A DNA stretch of 64,000 nt. Source: Paraburkholderia phytofirmans OLGA172 (GTDB lineage Bacteria > Pseudomonadota > Gammaproteobacteria > Burkholderiales > Burkholderiaceae). Below the pieces are notes generated by a model, which was not told where the DNA came from, searched no databases, and worked only from the letters and a program-made list of their open reading frames with translations. The stretch covers positions 124,001 through 188,000 of the forward strand of contig NZ_CP014578.1 in assembly GCF_001634365.1 (NCBI RefSeq). Direction: 5' to 3'. Positions 37,173-47,049 of the stretch are shown here, one piece after another (positions within the stretch are counted from its first letter, which is position 1; each line of letters begins with the position of its first letter). The position numbers were made by a program, and so were the translations under genes.

Positions 37173-38384
37173 TCAGATCTTCAAACGCCGCAGCACCTTT
37201 GGACCCGCGATCGCGATTAGCGCCGAACACACGGCCACCACGGACAACCCGATCGGCAAACTGGTCGCCTGCGTCACCGCGCCGATGATCACCGGCCCAA
37301 GCAACAGCCCGAAGTACGCCAGCCCGGCAACATGCGCGAGTCCTTCGGCAGCGTGAATACCTTTGACGCTCGCCGCTGCCGCGAACAGCACGGGCATCAT
37401 GTTCGCGAGCCCGAGACCCATCAGCGTGAAGCCAATCAGCGCGGCGACCGGATTCGGCAGCAGCAGTGCGCCGACCATCCCCGCACAGGCAAGCGACGCG
37501 CTCGCCATCACCAGTTGCGGTGCGCCGAAGCGGGCACGCACGGCGTCGCCCGCGAAACGCGCCGCTGCCATGCCGCCCGAAAACGCCGCATAGGCTGCGC
37601 TCGCGAGAGCCGGCGTGGACAGTACGACGTCGCGCATGTACACGGTGGCCCAGTCGTACATCGCACCTTCGGCGATCAGCGCGACCAGCGCCATCGCGCC
37701 GAGCGCCCACAAGGCCGGCGATCGCCAGCGGTTGGCGCGAGGCGTAGCGGCGTCGGGATCATCGGCGTGCGGCACGTGTGGCAGGACGGAAGGGCAGGCC
37801 GCGATCAGCACCAGCGCGCTGACTGCCGCGGCTAGCGCGAGATGTATGGCCGGCGCCATGCCACGCGCCAGCAAGGCGCCGCCCACTGCCGCGCCGAACA
37901 TCCCGCCGACGCTGAACATGCCGTGCAGCGATGACATAATCGGCTTGCCGAGCGTCTTCTCGACCGCGCTGGCTTCCGCGTTCATCGCAACGTCGAGCGT
38001 GGCCATGCCAGCGCCGAAGACGGCCAGCACAATCAGCAGCATCCAGTAAGCCGGCACGATCAGGATCAGCGCCGCACACACCGTCATGACCAGACCACCC
38101 GTCAGGCAGGCGCGCCGCGTGCCGACCCGCGCGATCCATGGTGCATTCGCCGCCATTGCGCCGATCGAACCGCCGGCCACGGCCAGCAACGCGAACGAGA
38201 GCATCGCCGCATTCAGATGGAAGCGGTCGCGCACGGTCGGCACATGCACCCCCCACGACGCGTACATCATGCCGGCGATGAAGAACACCGCCATCGTGGC
38301 GATCCGGGCGCGCTGCCGTGCGGTGTCGGAGAGATCGCGATGCGCAGCAGGGAGGGTGGGGAATTCGGAGGAGCGGTCGGACAC
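37173..38384 (-). CDS. MFS transporter (YbjJ-like)
   Basis: About 403 aa from GTG 38384 (GAGATCTCC just before); upstream codons remain open to 38483, so the start is uncertain. Twelve helices; the first region reads AVFFIAGMMYASWGVHVPTVRDRF, and PIMSSLHGMFSVGGMFGAAVGG and VTQATSLPIGLSVV are typical of the YbjJ group of inner-membrane MFS proteins with unknown substrates. It is divergent from the HugZ-like gene. Confidence 0.82.
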   Translation of the reverse strand: MSDRSSEFPTLPAAHRDLSDTARQRARIATMAVFFIAGMMYASWGVHVPTVRDRFHLNAAMLSFALLAVAGGSIGAMAANAPWIARVGTRRACLTGGLVMTVCAALILIVPAYWMLLIVLAVFGAGMATLDVAMNAEASAVEKTLGKPIMSSLHGMFSVGGMFGAAVGGALLARGMAPAIHLALAAAVSALVLIAACPSVLPHVPHADDPDAATPRANRWRSPALWALGAMALVALIAEGAMYDWATVYMRDVVLSTPALASAAYAAFSGGMAAARFAGDAVRARFGAPQLVMASASLACAGMVGALLLPNPVAALIGFTLMGLGLANMMPVLFAAAASVKGIHAAEGLAHVAGLAYFGLLLGPVIIGAVTQATSLPIGLSVVAVCSALIAIAGPKVLRRLKI

Positions 38385-38508
38385 GGAGATCTCGTGGAGG
38401 GGGACGTGGAAGAAAGCGCCTTGAAAGCGAATTTTCGATTCTAACGAAGCGCGCTGTCTTATGCTTGAAGCGGACTGATCCAACGCTCATTCATCGAGGA
38501 CCGCGCAC

Positions 38509-39171
38509 TTGAACATTCCCGCTCACGCTCCGCTGCATCTGCTGCATAGGGCCGCTATCGGTACGCTTGCGACCCACGCGCGTCAGCTCGAAGGCTTTCC
38601 TTATCCTACGGTGCTGCCGTTCGCGCCCGACCCTCAGCACCGTCCGACGATCCTTGTGAGCCGGCTCGCCGAGCATACGCACAACCTCCATGCCGACCCG
38701 CGCGCCGGCTTTCTGGTGGTCGATGCACCCGACGGCGATGTGTTGAGCGGCCAGCGTGTCACCTTGCTCGGCACGTTCGAACCGGTCGACTCGACTCCCG
38801 AAGTCGTGCAGCGCTATCTGCGCTATCACGCGGAGGCGGAACGGTACCTGGCTCTCGGCGATTTCACGTTCTGGGTAATGAGGCTTGAACGGCTGCGCTA
38901 CATCGGCGGCTTCGGCGCGATGGGCTGGCTCGCCGGCGCCGAACTCGATCCACTGCCGCCACTCGGCTTCGATGAGGAAAATGCACTGATCAGGCACTTC
39001 GCCGGTCATTCCTCAGGTGGCAGGGGACTCCAGCTGCTCGGCGTCGATCGCTATGGCGCCGATCTGAAGCTAGACGGTGAGCGCTCCCGTTTCGCCTTCG
39101 ACGACGCCAAACGCAATATTGAAACCTTGCATGTCGCGCTCGAAGATTGCATCCAGCACCATGCTAATTAG
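38509..39171 (+). CDS. HugZ-family pyridoxamine 5'-phosphate oxidase-like protein
   Basis: 220 aa starting at TTG 38509 with GAGGA eight bases upstream. The N-terminal split-barrel FMN-binding fold (AAIGTLATHARQLEGFPYPTVLPFAPD, ILVSRLAEHTHNLHADPRAGFLV) and C-terminal DUF2470-like part (VDRYGADLKLDGERSRFAFDDA) match HugZ/HutZ proteins. Some of these bind or degrade heme; others are uncharacterised flavoproteins. Isolated gene, divergent from the MFS transporter. Confidence 0.87.
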   Translation: MNIPAHAPLHLLHRAAIGTLATHARQLEGFPYPTVLPFAPDPQHRPTILVSRLAEHTHNLHADPRAGFLVVDAPDGDVLSGQRVTLLGTFEPVDSTPEVVQRYLRYHAEAERYLALGDFTFWVMRLERLRYIGGFGAMGWLAGAELDPLPPLGFDEENALIRHFAGHSSGGRGLQLLGVDRYGADLKLDGERSRFAFDDAKRNIETLHVALEDCIQHHAN

Positions 39172-39566
39172 GTTTTGATTGCTGTTTCGGGAAAACACTC
39201 GTGCTGCAATAATGATGCAGCGCATGTGTCGCAATATTTTCCGATGTTTCACGCTAAAGTTTTCATGGCATGAAATGTTGATGCAAATTTCTTATCTTAA
39301 ATTTCATTTTTTGATAGTTGATTCAGTAATTGCTGATATGCGGCCACGCCTTTCGGTGAAATGTAAAAATTGGCTATTTGAAAGGATCGGCGTAACGTTA
39401 CCTTTAAGTGAAACCTTTTGAAACGAATTGGGATTAATTTTACGATGGCGCTTTTGTAGTCTTTCTATTTTGTGTTAATCTCGCCCTCAAATTCCGAGGC
39501 ATGATCACTTCAAAGGGCAAGCTGGCTTAAGACTGGCAGTCATTTATCCAAACCACAAGGGAACCT
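39172..39566. other. AT-rich regulatory region of the H-NS-like gene
   Basis: 395 bp of clearly lower GC than anywhere nearby, with many A/T tracts, a GTAACGTTAC palindrome near 39391 and the ribosome site AAGGGAACCT before 39567. No gene seen. Such DNA is the usual binding target of H-NS, consistent with self-regulation. Confidence 0.6.
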
Positions 39567-39869
39567 ATGTCTTCCTACAAGGAACTACTCGCTCAGCGCG
39601 AGAAGCTCGAAAAGCAGATCGAAGAAGCAAAGTCGCGCGAATACGCAGAAGTGTTGAATGAGATCAAGCAGAAAATGGCCGATTACGGCATTTCGCTGAC
39701 TGAACTCGGCGGCGGCCGTGGTGCCAAAGCGGCTAAAGCCGGTCGTCCGCGTGCAGGTGTCGCGCCGAAGTATCGTGACCCGGATAGCGGCAGCACGTGG
39801 TCGGGCCGCGGCAAGCCGCCGCGCTGGATCGCAGGTCTGGATCGCGAGAAGTTTCTGATCCAGAAGTAA
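39567..39869 (+). CDS. H-NS-like nucleoid protein
   Basis: 100 aa. N-terminal coiled coil for oligomerisation (LLAQREKLEKQIEEAKSREYAEVLNEIKQKM), a flexible basic linker with an AT-hook-like AGRPRAG, and the DNA-binding YRDPDSGSTWSGRGKPPRWIAG motif. It silences AT-rich, often foreign, DNA. Burkholderia carry several paralogues. Strong ribosome site and terminator suggest high expression. Confidence 0.95.
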   Translation: MSSYKELLAQREKLEKQIEEAKSREYAEVLNEIKQKMADYGISLTELGGGRGAKAAKAGRPRAGVAPKYRDPDSGSTWSGRGKPPRWIAGLDREKFLIQK

Positions 39870-39922
39870 TACTAGTACTAGTACGGTCAATCAGCGGCGC
39901 GTGTAGTCCCCGCTGTTACCAG

Positions 39923-39957
39923 AAAAAACCGCGTACCGTCAAGGGCGCGGTTTTTTA
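39923..39957 (+). terminator. Intrinsic terminator of the H-NS-like gene
   Basis: AAAACCGCG / CGCGGTT stem with loop TACCGTCAAGGG, followed by TTTTTTATTG. Confidence 0.9.
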
Positions 39958-40131
39958 TTGTCTCTGAAAATTTCTGTGCCTCTTTGTTACACGCGCTCCA
40001 TGAAACTGGAACACGAATGCTTTTCGTTTAGATAAGCAACTGATTTTAAAGGATTTTTTGCGGTTTCTTCAGCGCATATCGAGATGCGCGGGGTAGAATG
40101 CAGGTATTAAACTCTTCACGTCGTTTCAGAG

Positions 40132-41367
40132 ATGCCTTCCACCGCCGCCGTCCAGTCCGTCGAGAAACATCGTGTCGCGCGCAAAAGTACCTTTGTCAGT
40201 ATTGCGCTCAATACGGTGCTGATGGCGCTGCAAATCGTCATAGGGGTGTTTGCCCATTCGCAGGCGCTGGTCGCCGACGGTATCCATTCGCTTGCCGATC
40301 TGATTTCCGATTTTGTCGTGCTAATCGCTAATCGGCACAGCGGCGCCAAGCCCGACGCCGATCACAATTACGGGCACAGCCGCTATGAGACGGTTGCGTC
40401 GTTGTTTTTGGGCGCACTGCTGATTGTGGTCGGCGTCGGTATGTTGTGGCGCGCCGGGACGCGTCTCGCCGATTTGCAAAGCATCCCCGCCGTACATATG
40501 AGCGCGCTCGCGGTCGCGGTGCTGGTGCTGATTTCCAAAGAGAGCCTGTTTCGCTACATGCTGCGCGAAGCACAACGTGTGCGTTCAGCGATGTTGATTG
40601 CGAACGCATGGCATGCCCGCTCGGACGCCGCTTCGTCATTGGTCGTCGCGCTTGGCATTGTCGGCAGCCTCGCAGGCGTGCGCCTGCTCGACCCGATCGC
40701 CGCGGCGATCGTCGGCTTTATGGTGGCGCGCATGGGCTGGACATTTGGCTGGGATGCACTGCAAGATCTTTCCGACCGCGCGCTCGACGAAGCCGCTTCC
40801 GCCGACGTGCGCGCGCTCTTGCTCGCGACACCCGGCGTGCGCGACGTGCACGAAATGCGCACCCGCAAGATGGGTGACTTCGCTCTTGTCGATGCGCACA
40901 TTCTGGTCGACCCGCTGATCTCGGTGTCGGAGGGGCATTACATCGCCGAATCGGCGCGCTTGCGCGTGCTGGGCGACAGTCGCGTGCTCGACGCGCTGAT
41001 CCATGTCGACCCGGAGAACGACGCGGTTGCGCGCCCGCCTGTCAATCTGCCGACCCGGGAGCGGGTCGTCGCCGAAGTCAACGCGGCGTTGGCCGCGGGC
41101 GGTGTGAAGGCCGTGTCGGTCAATATGCACTACTTGAGCACGGGGCTTGATGTCGAAGTGGTGCTGCCGGCGGCGGGCTCGCGCACGGCCCAAAGCGATG
41201 CGCCATGTCTTGCCCGTGTCGATCTGGAAGCGCTCAGGCGCAGCCTGGGAGCCCGGAAGCTCAACGTGCTGCAAGGACTGGACACACTGGCCGCCGAAAG
41301 CGGCGTCTCGACGGAAGCCGGGGGCGGCGAGGCCCATCGCCCGCGCCAAGGCTGCGGAACCGCATAG
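40132..41367 (+). CDS. Cation diffusion facilitator (CDF) metal exporter
   Basis: 411 aa. Metal-site motifs H-x3-D in helix 2 (DGIHSLADLISD) and in helix 5 (NAWHARSDAASS) define the CDF core with six helices; the cytoplasmic C-terminal domain (VRDVHEMRTRKMGDFALVDAHILVDP) follows. A second C-terminal extension of over 100 residues is present, longer than typical zinc exporters. It exports divalent metals (Zn, Fe, Co or Mn) by proton antiport. Single gene, convergent with lrp-type regulator. Confidence 0.92.
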   Translation: MPSTAAVQSVEKHRVARKSTFVSIALNTVLMALQIVIGVFAHSQALVADGIHSLADLISDFVVLIANRHSGAKPDADHNYGHSRYETVASLFLGALLIVVGVGMLWRAGTRLADLQSIPAVHMSALAVAVLVLISKESLFRYMLREAQRVRSAMLIANAWHARSDAASSLVVALGIVGSLAGVRLLDPIAAAIVGFMVARMGWTFGWDALQDLSDRALDEAASADVRALLLATPGVRDVHEMRTRKMGDFALVDAHILVDPLISVSEGHYIAESARLRVLGDSRVLDALIHVDPENDAVARPPVNLPTRERVVAEVNAALAAGGVKAVSVNMHYLSTGLDVEVVLPAAGSRTAQSDAPCLARVDLEALRRSLGARKLNVLQGLDTLAAESGVSTEAGGGEAHRPRQGCGTA

Positions 41368-41516
41368 CGCCACGTGAGTGTCGTTACTCGAGCTCGAGCC
41401 GAATCAGCCGGGCGCGCACAAGCCGCAGCTCTAAGGCGTTACGGCGGCACCAGCCTGAAGTTAAGATGGTATAGCGTCACGGTGAGACGGCTTCACGCCC
41501 TCACAGCTTCACCGTC

Positions 41517-42041
41517 TCACAGCGGCAATTGCGTATCGAATTTGATTTCGCGCAGCACGACGCTCGTGCGTACCTGTGCGACGGCGGGAATCTTGAAGAT
41601 GCGCTCGTGTAGAAAGCTGTCATACGCCTTGATATCCGACGCGACGATCTTGAGGATGTAGTCGGATTCGCCGGTCGTGCTGTAGCACTCGGTGACTTCC
41701 GGGCAGATGGCGATTTCCCGCTCGAACTGCTCGACCCCGCCCTCGGTGTGGCGCGTGAGATGGATATGCGCGAGCGCGCAGACGTGCAGGCCCAGCTTTT
41801 CGCGATCCAGCAATGCCGTGTAGCGCTGGATCACCCCCGATTGCTCCATATCCTTGATACGGCGCCAGCATGGGGTGCTCGACAGGCCGACCTGGTCAGA
41901 AATCTCTTGCACGGACCGGCGTGCGTCGAGCTGCAGCAGGCGCAGGATTTTTTGAGAGAACGTATCGAGTGTCAACTGCGCCTCCGTTGGCGTCGCCGTA
42001 TCAACGCATGGTAGAGGTCTCGAAAACGAAACGCAATGCAA
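41517..42041 (-). CDS. Lrp/AsnC-family transcriptional regulator
   Basis: 174 aa. Start as TTG 42041 (GGAG nearby); the conserved region begins at LDTFSQKILRLLQLDARRS, so a start near residue 23 is also possible. The N-terminal winged helix (VQEISDQVGLSSTPCWRRIKDME) is followed by the AsnC ligand-binding domain (ECYSTTGESDYILKIVA). It acts as an amino-acid-responsive regulator; no obvious target gene is adjacent. A hairpin with GTGAGACGG / CCGTCTCAC lies just past the stop. Confidence 0.88.
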   Translation of the reverse strand: MHCVSFSRPLPCVDTATPTEAQLTLDTFSQKILRLLQLDARRSVQEISDQVGLSSTPCWRRIKDMEQSGVIQRYTALLDREKLGLHVCALAHIHLTRHTEGGVEQFEREIAICPEVTECYSTTGESDYILKIVASDIKAYDSFLHERIFKIPAVAQVRTSVVLREIKFDTQLPL

Positions 42042-42065
42042 AACGGCTCCGGCGAGGGAGATTAC

Positions 42066-42695
42066 CTAATTTGCCGGTTCCTCAGTGGTGTTTTGTCCTG
42101 AGTCGTCCCCATCTTTACCGGCTGCCAGCGTGGCCGCCTGGACCGCGCGCAGATCCTTGAGCATGTTGCAGAAGAGCGCGCCCTGCTCGATCGCGTCGTC
42201 CAGCGCGACATGCGTATGCGGATGTTCGTCGAACCAGTGCTTCGGGAAGCGTGGCTTGATGTTCTTGCGGTACGGCAGGCCGGTCAGTGCGAAGGCTAGC
42301 GTCTTGATGTCGAGCGCCGACCACGAAAACGGGCAGCGGCCGACAAACCGCATCATGTACCAGAACATATAGGTGAAGTCGAAACCGGCCGGCATTGCCA
42401 CGAACACCGGCTTGCCCGGCAACGCCTCGACCCATTCGACATAGGCCGTGAGCGCGGCCTGCGGATCCTGCAAATCCTTGCGGCAGGCCTCCCATGCCTC
42501 CGGCTGCGTCTTCCACCATGCTTCCTGCACCGGATGCGGCTTGGCGCCTTCGAGCAAGTCGAGATTCGCCGAGAAAGTGGCGATCAGCTGCTTGTCCTCC
42601 GTGTACGCGGCGGAGGCGAAACTGAGCATCGAATGCGGGCCGGGAATCGGGCCGTCCGCTTCGACATCGGTGCTCACGTAGATTTCGCCGCTCAT
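42066..42695 (-). CDS. DEDD-type 3'-5' exonuclease/exoribonuclease-like protein
   Basis: 209 aa from ATG 42695, whose ATGA overlaps the stop of the upstream MBL gene. The DEDD motifs are Exo I D-x-E in [13 protein letters not shown], Exo II near [11 protein letters not shown], and Exo III in [11 protein letters not shown]. It resembles the 3'-5' exonuclease found in many Burkholderiales. It probably acts on nucleic acid ends; the substrate is unknown. Translationally coupled to the MBL hydrolase. Confidence 0.75.
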   Translation of the reverse strand: MSGEIYVSTDVEADGPIPGPHSMLSFASAAYTEDKQLIATFSANLDLLEGAKPHPVQEAWWKTQPEAWEACRKDLQDPQAALTAYVEWVEALPGKPVFVAMPAGFDFTYMFWYMMRFVGRCPFSWSALDIKTLAFALTGLPYRKNIKPRFPKHWFDEHPHTHVALDDAIEQGALFCNMLKDLRAVQAATLAAGKDGDDSGQNTTEEPAN

Positions 42696-43336
42696 GCTTC
42701 TACTCCGTCGGCGACATACGGATTGGTGCGGCGCTCGGCGCCGAACGTCGAAGTGGGACCGTGGCCGGGAACGAAGGTGACGTCGTCGCCGAGCGGCCAG
42801 AGTTTTTCGCGAATCGCACGCACCAGATCGGCGTGATTGCCGCGCGGAAAATCCGTGCGGCCGATCGAGCCTGCGAACAGCACGTCGCCCACCAGCGCGA
42901 GCCGATGCGCGCGGCTGAAGAACACCACGTGGCCCGGTGTGTGGCCTGGGCAGTGATAGACATCGAGGGTTTCGTCGCCGAATTGCACGGTCTCGCCATC
43001 TTGCAGCCAACGGTCCGGTTCGAACGCCTCGGCAGCAGGAAAGCCGAAGCGCGTGCTTTGATCCGGCAGCTTGTCGAGCCAGAAGCTTTCGTCGGGATGC
43101 GGGCCTTCGATCGGCACGCCGTAATGTATGGCGAGCGTCTTCGCGCCGGCGCAGTGATCGATGTGGCCATGCGTGAGGAACACTTTTTCGACCGTTACGT
43201 TCTGGCGCGCGATTTCAGCCTGGATGATATCAAGGTCGCCGCCCGGATCGACGACGGCCGCGCGTCCGGTTGCCTCGCAAACGAGCAGCGAGCTGTTCTG
43301 CTGGAACGGCGTGACGGGGATCAAGGTGACTTTCAT
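42692..43336 (-). CDS. MBL-fold metallo-hydrolase (glyoxalase II-like)
   Basis: 214 aa with zinc-binding THGHIDH, downstream His in CPGHTPGHV, Asp in [15 protein letters not shown] and His in PGHGPTS, the order seen in YcbL/glyoxalase II-type hydrolases. It probably hydrolyses thioesters such as S-lactoylglutathione or lipid-type substrates in the cytosol. Start at 43336 follows the long divergent spacer to rlpA; stop overlaps the exonuclease start by 4 bp. Confidence 0.92.
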   Translation of the reverse strand: MKVTLIPVTPFQQNSSLLVCEATGRAAVVDPGGDLDIIQAEIARQNVTVEKVFLTHGHIDHCAGAKTLAIHYGVPIEGPHPDESFWLDKLPDQSTRFGFPAAEAFEPDRWLQDGETVQFGDETLDVYHCPGHTPGHVVFFSRAHRLALVGDVLFAGSIGRTDFPRGNHADLVRAIREKLWPLGDDVTFVPGHGPTSTFGAERRTNPYVADGVEA

Positions 43337-43503
43337 GGGTGACGGCGCCGCTGGAAAAACGTTGATTGTACCGGCGTCTCGTCGACGCTCGTCGCGGGCG
43401 TGGAGGCCCCGCTCCAGCGGGCTTTCGGCTGCCCATTTTTGCAGCAGGAGTGAAAATTCTTCAAGGTTTTCAGTCAGTTGTCATCCCGAAATTTTCTTTT
43501 GGG

Positions 43504-43509
43504 TATAAT
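43504..43509 (+). promoter_or_regulatory. Consensus -10 box of the structured RNA
   Basis: TATAAT, preceded by TTTTCTTTTGGG and followed 7 bases later by the first stable hairpin. It is one of very few perfect -10 hexamers noticed in the window. A clear -35 is not obvious (GTCAGTTG-like sequence about 20-25 bp upstream). Confidence 0.6.
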
Positions 43510-43514
43510 GGCCC

Positions 43515-43860
43515 CCATGCACAAGGAATTGTGCATGCCACAAGGCGATGCGTCCCCATCAAAAATGGGCACGCGGATTGCTATTCAAGTATGGGCTGCC
43601 GCGGTTTTTGGCGGCCATCAGGTATCGATGTATTCGATGCACACGTCTTACCCAGCCAGGCGCCGCGCGCCTGCAACGGACTTAACTGCCGTGACGCTGG
43701 GTGGGGCCTACGCCGCTGTTCCTGCGCGCTGAGTTCCGCGCGCAAGAACGTGTTTGCCACGTTCGATGGCGGCATGTGGGGTCTGGTCAGGCTGCCGGGG
43801 ACAGGTTGCGCCAGACGTGAAAATTAACCGTGCGGTAGCGGCTGGGTAAGCCGCGTCCGG
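43515..43860 (+). ncRNA. Candidate long structured RNA or leader upstream of rlpA
   Basis: Many perfect helices lie in order: 43517-43524/43529-43536 (ATGCACAA with GGAA tetraloop), 43594-43600/43610-43616, a three-way junction 43651-43701 (CCCAGC closing stem with inner CAGGCGC and ACGG hairpins), 43723-43729/43738-43744 (TGCGCGC), 43746-43752/43758-43764 (GAACGTG), 43781-43786/43811-43816 (GTCTGG) and 43838-43843/43849-43854 (GCGGCT). It follows a perfect -10 box and precedes rlpA. A leaderless 72-codon frame from 43517 also exists but looks non-conserved in style. The identity is unknown; I could not match it to RNase P, tmRNA, 6S or SRP RNA. Confidence 0.55.
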
Positions 43861-43975
43861 GCTTTGACGTACTGCGCTTTTCTGCGCGGCGCGTTGTCGT
43901 CCATTGCCGCCGGAGTCGCAGGCAACACGCTCAACTTTTCGCGTGATGCGGCTCGACAATTTGATTACACGTCTT

Positions 43976-44578
43976 ATGAAAACTCGGTTATCCCGTGGTC
44001 TGGGGACTCTTTTTGCCTTTTTTTTGCTGGCCGGCTGTGCCACGCCTCCGGGCGCGAGCAGCACGTCTGAAAGCGACGTACCGCTGAGCACGACGAATGC
44101 GCAGGCAAGTTCCTCCGCCCCGCAAGCTTTTGGTAGCGCACCGGCCTCCGATGCAGACGCCAAGGGCACGCCGCTGGCCGATGCCACGCCGCTCACTGAC
44201 GATGGCTCCAGCATTTCGGACTTTCATCAGAGCGGTCGCGCTTCGTGGTACGGCCGCGCCTTCCATGGCCGCCTCACCGCCAACGGCGAACGTTTTGATA
44301 TGCACTCGCTGACCGCGGCGCATCGTACGCTGCCGCTCGGCTCGTACGTTCGCGTGACCAATCCGGCCACCTCGCTCTCCGTGGTCGTGCGCATCAACGA
44401 CCGCGGCCCGTATGCGCGTGGCCGGATCATTGACCTTTCGATGGCTGCCGCAACTGCGCTCCACATGCGCCATGCCGGCACGGCGCGGGTCGAGATCGAA
44501 GGTTTGACGCAGCAGGAAGCACGCGTTGCGCGTGACGAAATGCTGGCATCGAACTCGATTTCGACTGCAGAAAAGTAA
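43976..44578 (+). CDS. rlpA: RlpA septal-ring lytic transglycosylase-like lipoprotein
   Basis: 200 aa from ATG 43976; lipobox LLAGC (Cys21). In-frame ATG 43946 is a longer alternative, and neither start has a strong ribosome site. After a Ser/Thr/Ala-rich linker the double-psi beta-barrel follows: GRASWYGRAFHGRLTANGERFD, LPLGSYVRVTNPATSLSVVVRINDRGPYARGRIIDLS, with the catalytic Asp/His positions retained. RlpA cleaves naked glycan strands during daughter-cell separation. It lacks a C-terminal SPOR domain, so it must reach the septum by other means. Confidence 0.9.
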   Translation: MKTRLSRGLGTLFAFFLLAGCATPPGASSTSESDVPLSTTNAQASSSAPQAFGSAPASDADAKGTPLADATPLTDDGSSISDFHQSGRASWYGRAFHGRLTANGERFDMHSLTAAHRTLPLGSYVRVTNPATSLSVVVRINDRGPYARGRIIDLSMAAATALHMRHAGTARVEIEGLTQQEARVARDEMLASNSISTAEK

Positions 44579-44658
44579 TGTGACGGCAGCGGGCGCGCTG
44601 CAAGCGCGTTCGTGACGCCGGGCGACATGGCGCTAACTCACGCCGTTGTTCGCCGAAT

Positions 44659-44747
44659 GGAAAAGGGGCCGCTTCTGAACTGCACCCCAAAAGTTGGACA
44701 CCGATCCAACCTTTGCAGGGTCAGTTCATTCCACGTGGCCCTTTTCC
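44659..44747. repeat. Nested inverted repeats: IS3-type ends inside a terminator-like hairpin
   Basis: Outer arms GGAAAAGGGGCC (44659) and GGCCCTTTTCC (to 44747) enclose inner arms 44676-44698 and 44706-44728 that begin TGAACTGCACCCC and end in the reverse complement GGGTCAGTTCA, flanking CACCGA. The inner sequence resembles the terminal repeats of IS3-family elements (TGAACTG...AAAGTTGGA), joined without any transposase: a solo or collapsed element, or an MITE. It lies between convergent rlpA and rsmI. Confidence 0.65.
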
Positions 44748-44847
44748 TTTACTCATCAACCGTAGCTGGACGCAACCGCTCATTCCTTGCGGCCTTGGTT
44801 CGCGCTGCGAGCCTGATCCGCTGGCGGACATCCCGTCTCCGTCTGCT

Positions 44848-45726
44848 TCATTCCTCGTCGTTCTTCAGCGCCAAAGCGCGCGTATAGAGCGCATTGCGCG
44901 ACGCGCCGGTGAGGGTTGCCGCAACTTTTGCCGCGCTGCTCACCGTCAACTCTTCCAGCAGGATGCCCAGCAACGCGTCGTGATCGTGTTCGCCTGCGGT
45001 TTCCTGCTGCGCGCCTTCCACCACCAGTACGAACTCACCGCGTTGCCGGTTCGGATCGGCGATGAGCCACGTTGGCCCTTCGGCCAGGGTGCCGCGATGC
45101 AGCGCTTCGTGTAACTTCGTCAATTCCCGTGCGATCAGCAGCTTGCGCTCACCGCCGAATGCGTCTGCCAATGCCTGCACTGTTTCGACGATCCGGTGTG
45201 GCGCTTCGTAAAACACCATTGCGTGCGGGTGATTCACGAGCGCTTGCAGTGCCGCGGCGCGTGCTTTTGCCTTCGGCGGCAGGAAGCCGAGGAACGAGAA
45301 CGTCGCGACCCAGTCGCCCGCGGCGCTCAACGCGGTGGCGAGCGCGCTTGCGCCGGGTAGCGGAATGACCGGGAAGCCGGCTTCGCGCACCGCGTCGACG
45401 AGTTTCGCGCCGGGGTCCGAGATGCCTGGCGTGCCCGCATCGGACACGTAGGCCACGCGTTCGCCCGCTTGCAGATGTTCGATCAGGCGCAGCGCCGCGG
45501 CCCGCTCGTTGTGTTGATGAACCGCGACGAGCGGTTTCGAGATGCCGTAGCGCGCGAGCAATAGGCCCGTGTTGCGGGTGTCTTCGGCGGCGATGCGATC
45601 CACCAGTCCGAGCACATGCAGCGCGCGCAGCGTGATGTCGGCGATGTTGCCGATCGGCGTGGCCACCACATAGAGCGCGGCGGCAGGGTACTGCTGCCCT
45701 TGCGCGAGTTCGGAGAGAGGAGTCAT
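44848..45726 (-). CDS. rsmI: 16S rRNA (cytidine1402-2'-O)-methyltransferase
   Basis: 292 aa, with [22 protein letters not shown] at the N-terminus, [12 protein letters not shown], the SAM-binding [15 protein letters not shown] and [16 protein letters not shown], all RsmI signatures of the tetrapyrrole-methylase fold. It methylates C1402 in the P-site of 16S rRNA. The start ATG (45724-45726) shares the CATG with the divergent yraN start. Confidence 0.96.
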   Translation of the reverse strand: MTPLSELAQGQQYPAAALYVVATPIGNIADITLRALHVLGLVDRIAAEDTRNTGLLLARYGISKPLVAVHQHNERAAALRLIEHLQAGERVAYVSDAGTPGISDPGAKLVDAVREAGFPVIPLPGASALATALSAAGDWVATFSFLGFLPPKAKARAAALQALVNHPHAMVFYEAPHRIVETVQALADAFGGERKLLIARELTKLHEALHRGTLAEGPTWLIADPNRQRGEFVLVVEGAQQETAGEHDHDALLGILLEELTVSSAAKVAATLTGASRNALYTRALALKNDEE

Positions 45727-46207
45727 GAGGCAGAAGACGCAGACAGACAGAACGAGGCCGCCATTGTGCCACGCAGCGGCGCGTGAGCCGGTTGGCGGAC
45801 AGGCGAGTGCGCGGGCCGATGGTTACAACTTTTCGAGACCAACCGGGTCCAAACTCGTCGGCGCAGCGTTCGAGGCGCGTGCGATGGAGTTTTTGCAGCG
45901 GCAGCGTTTGCGCTTCGTCGCGCGCAATGTGCTGTGCCGGGGCGGTGAGATCGATCTGGTGATGCGCGACCGTGACGGCGCGCTGGTGTTTGTCGAAGTT
46001 CGCGCGCGAGCGCAGCAGCATTACGGCGGCGCGGCGGCGAGTATCGGGTGGCAAAAGAAGCAGCGCATCGTGCGTGCCGCGCGGCATTATCTGGCGACCC
46101 GCAGCAGGCGTTCGCATGATGAGCCCGTGTGCCGTTTCGACGTGATTGCGTTCGAAGCGGGCCGGCTCGTGTGGCTGCGCGATGCATTTCGCGCCGACGA
46201 AGTCTGA
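45725..46207 (+). CDS. yraN: YraN-family (UPF0102) endonuclease-like protein
   Basis: 160 aa. The C-terminal 110 residues carry the restriction-endonuclease-like fold: [44 protein letters not shown] and RFDVIAFE. The unusually long basic N-terminal 45 residues contain no better start codon, hence the start at 45725, directly overlapping the divergent rsmI start. The function is unknown (possibly DNA processing); it is next to diaA and dolP as in E. coli. Confidence 0.88.
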   Translation: MRQKTQTDRTRPPLCHAAAREPVGGQASARADGYNFSRPTGSKLVGAAFEARAMEFLQRQRLRFVARNVLCRGGEIDLVMRDRDGALVFVEVRARAQQHYGGAAASIGWQKKQRIVRAARHYLATRSRRSHDEPVCRFDVIAFEAGRLVWLRDAFRADEV

Positions 46208-46318
46208 CGCAGTGCACGGAGAACGCTCGTGAGTGCGATAAACTTGCGCTCGCGTGCGGGCCTCGTGGACGACGCCGGCATACGGGATGCAGCGAGGAAG
46301 CAGCGCATTTCGCGATGA

Positions 46319-47023
<705 letters not shown>

Positions 47024-47049
47024 GACTGATTCCGAAGGAGAGCTAGTTG

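Noticed and set aside
43478..43732. 84-codon rightward frame over the structured RNA
   Set aside because: Its first codons lie before the probable transcript start, no ribosome site is visible, and the DNA is dominated by perfect hairpins; retained only as an alternative reading of the candidate RNA.
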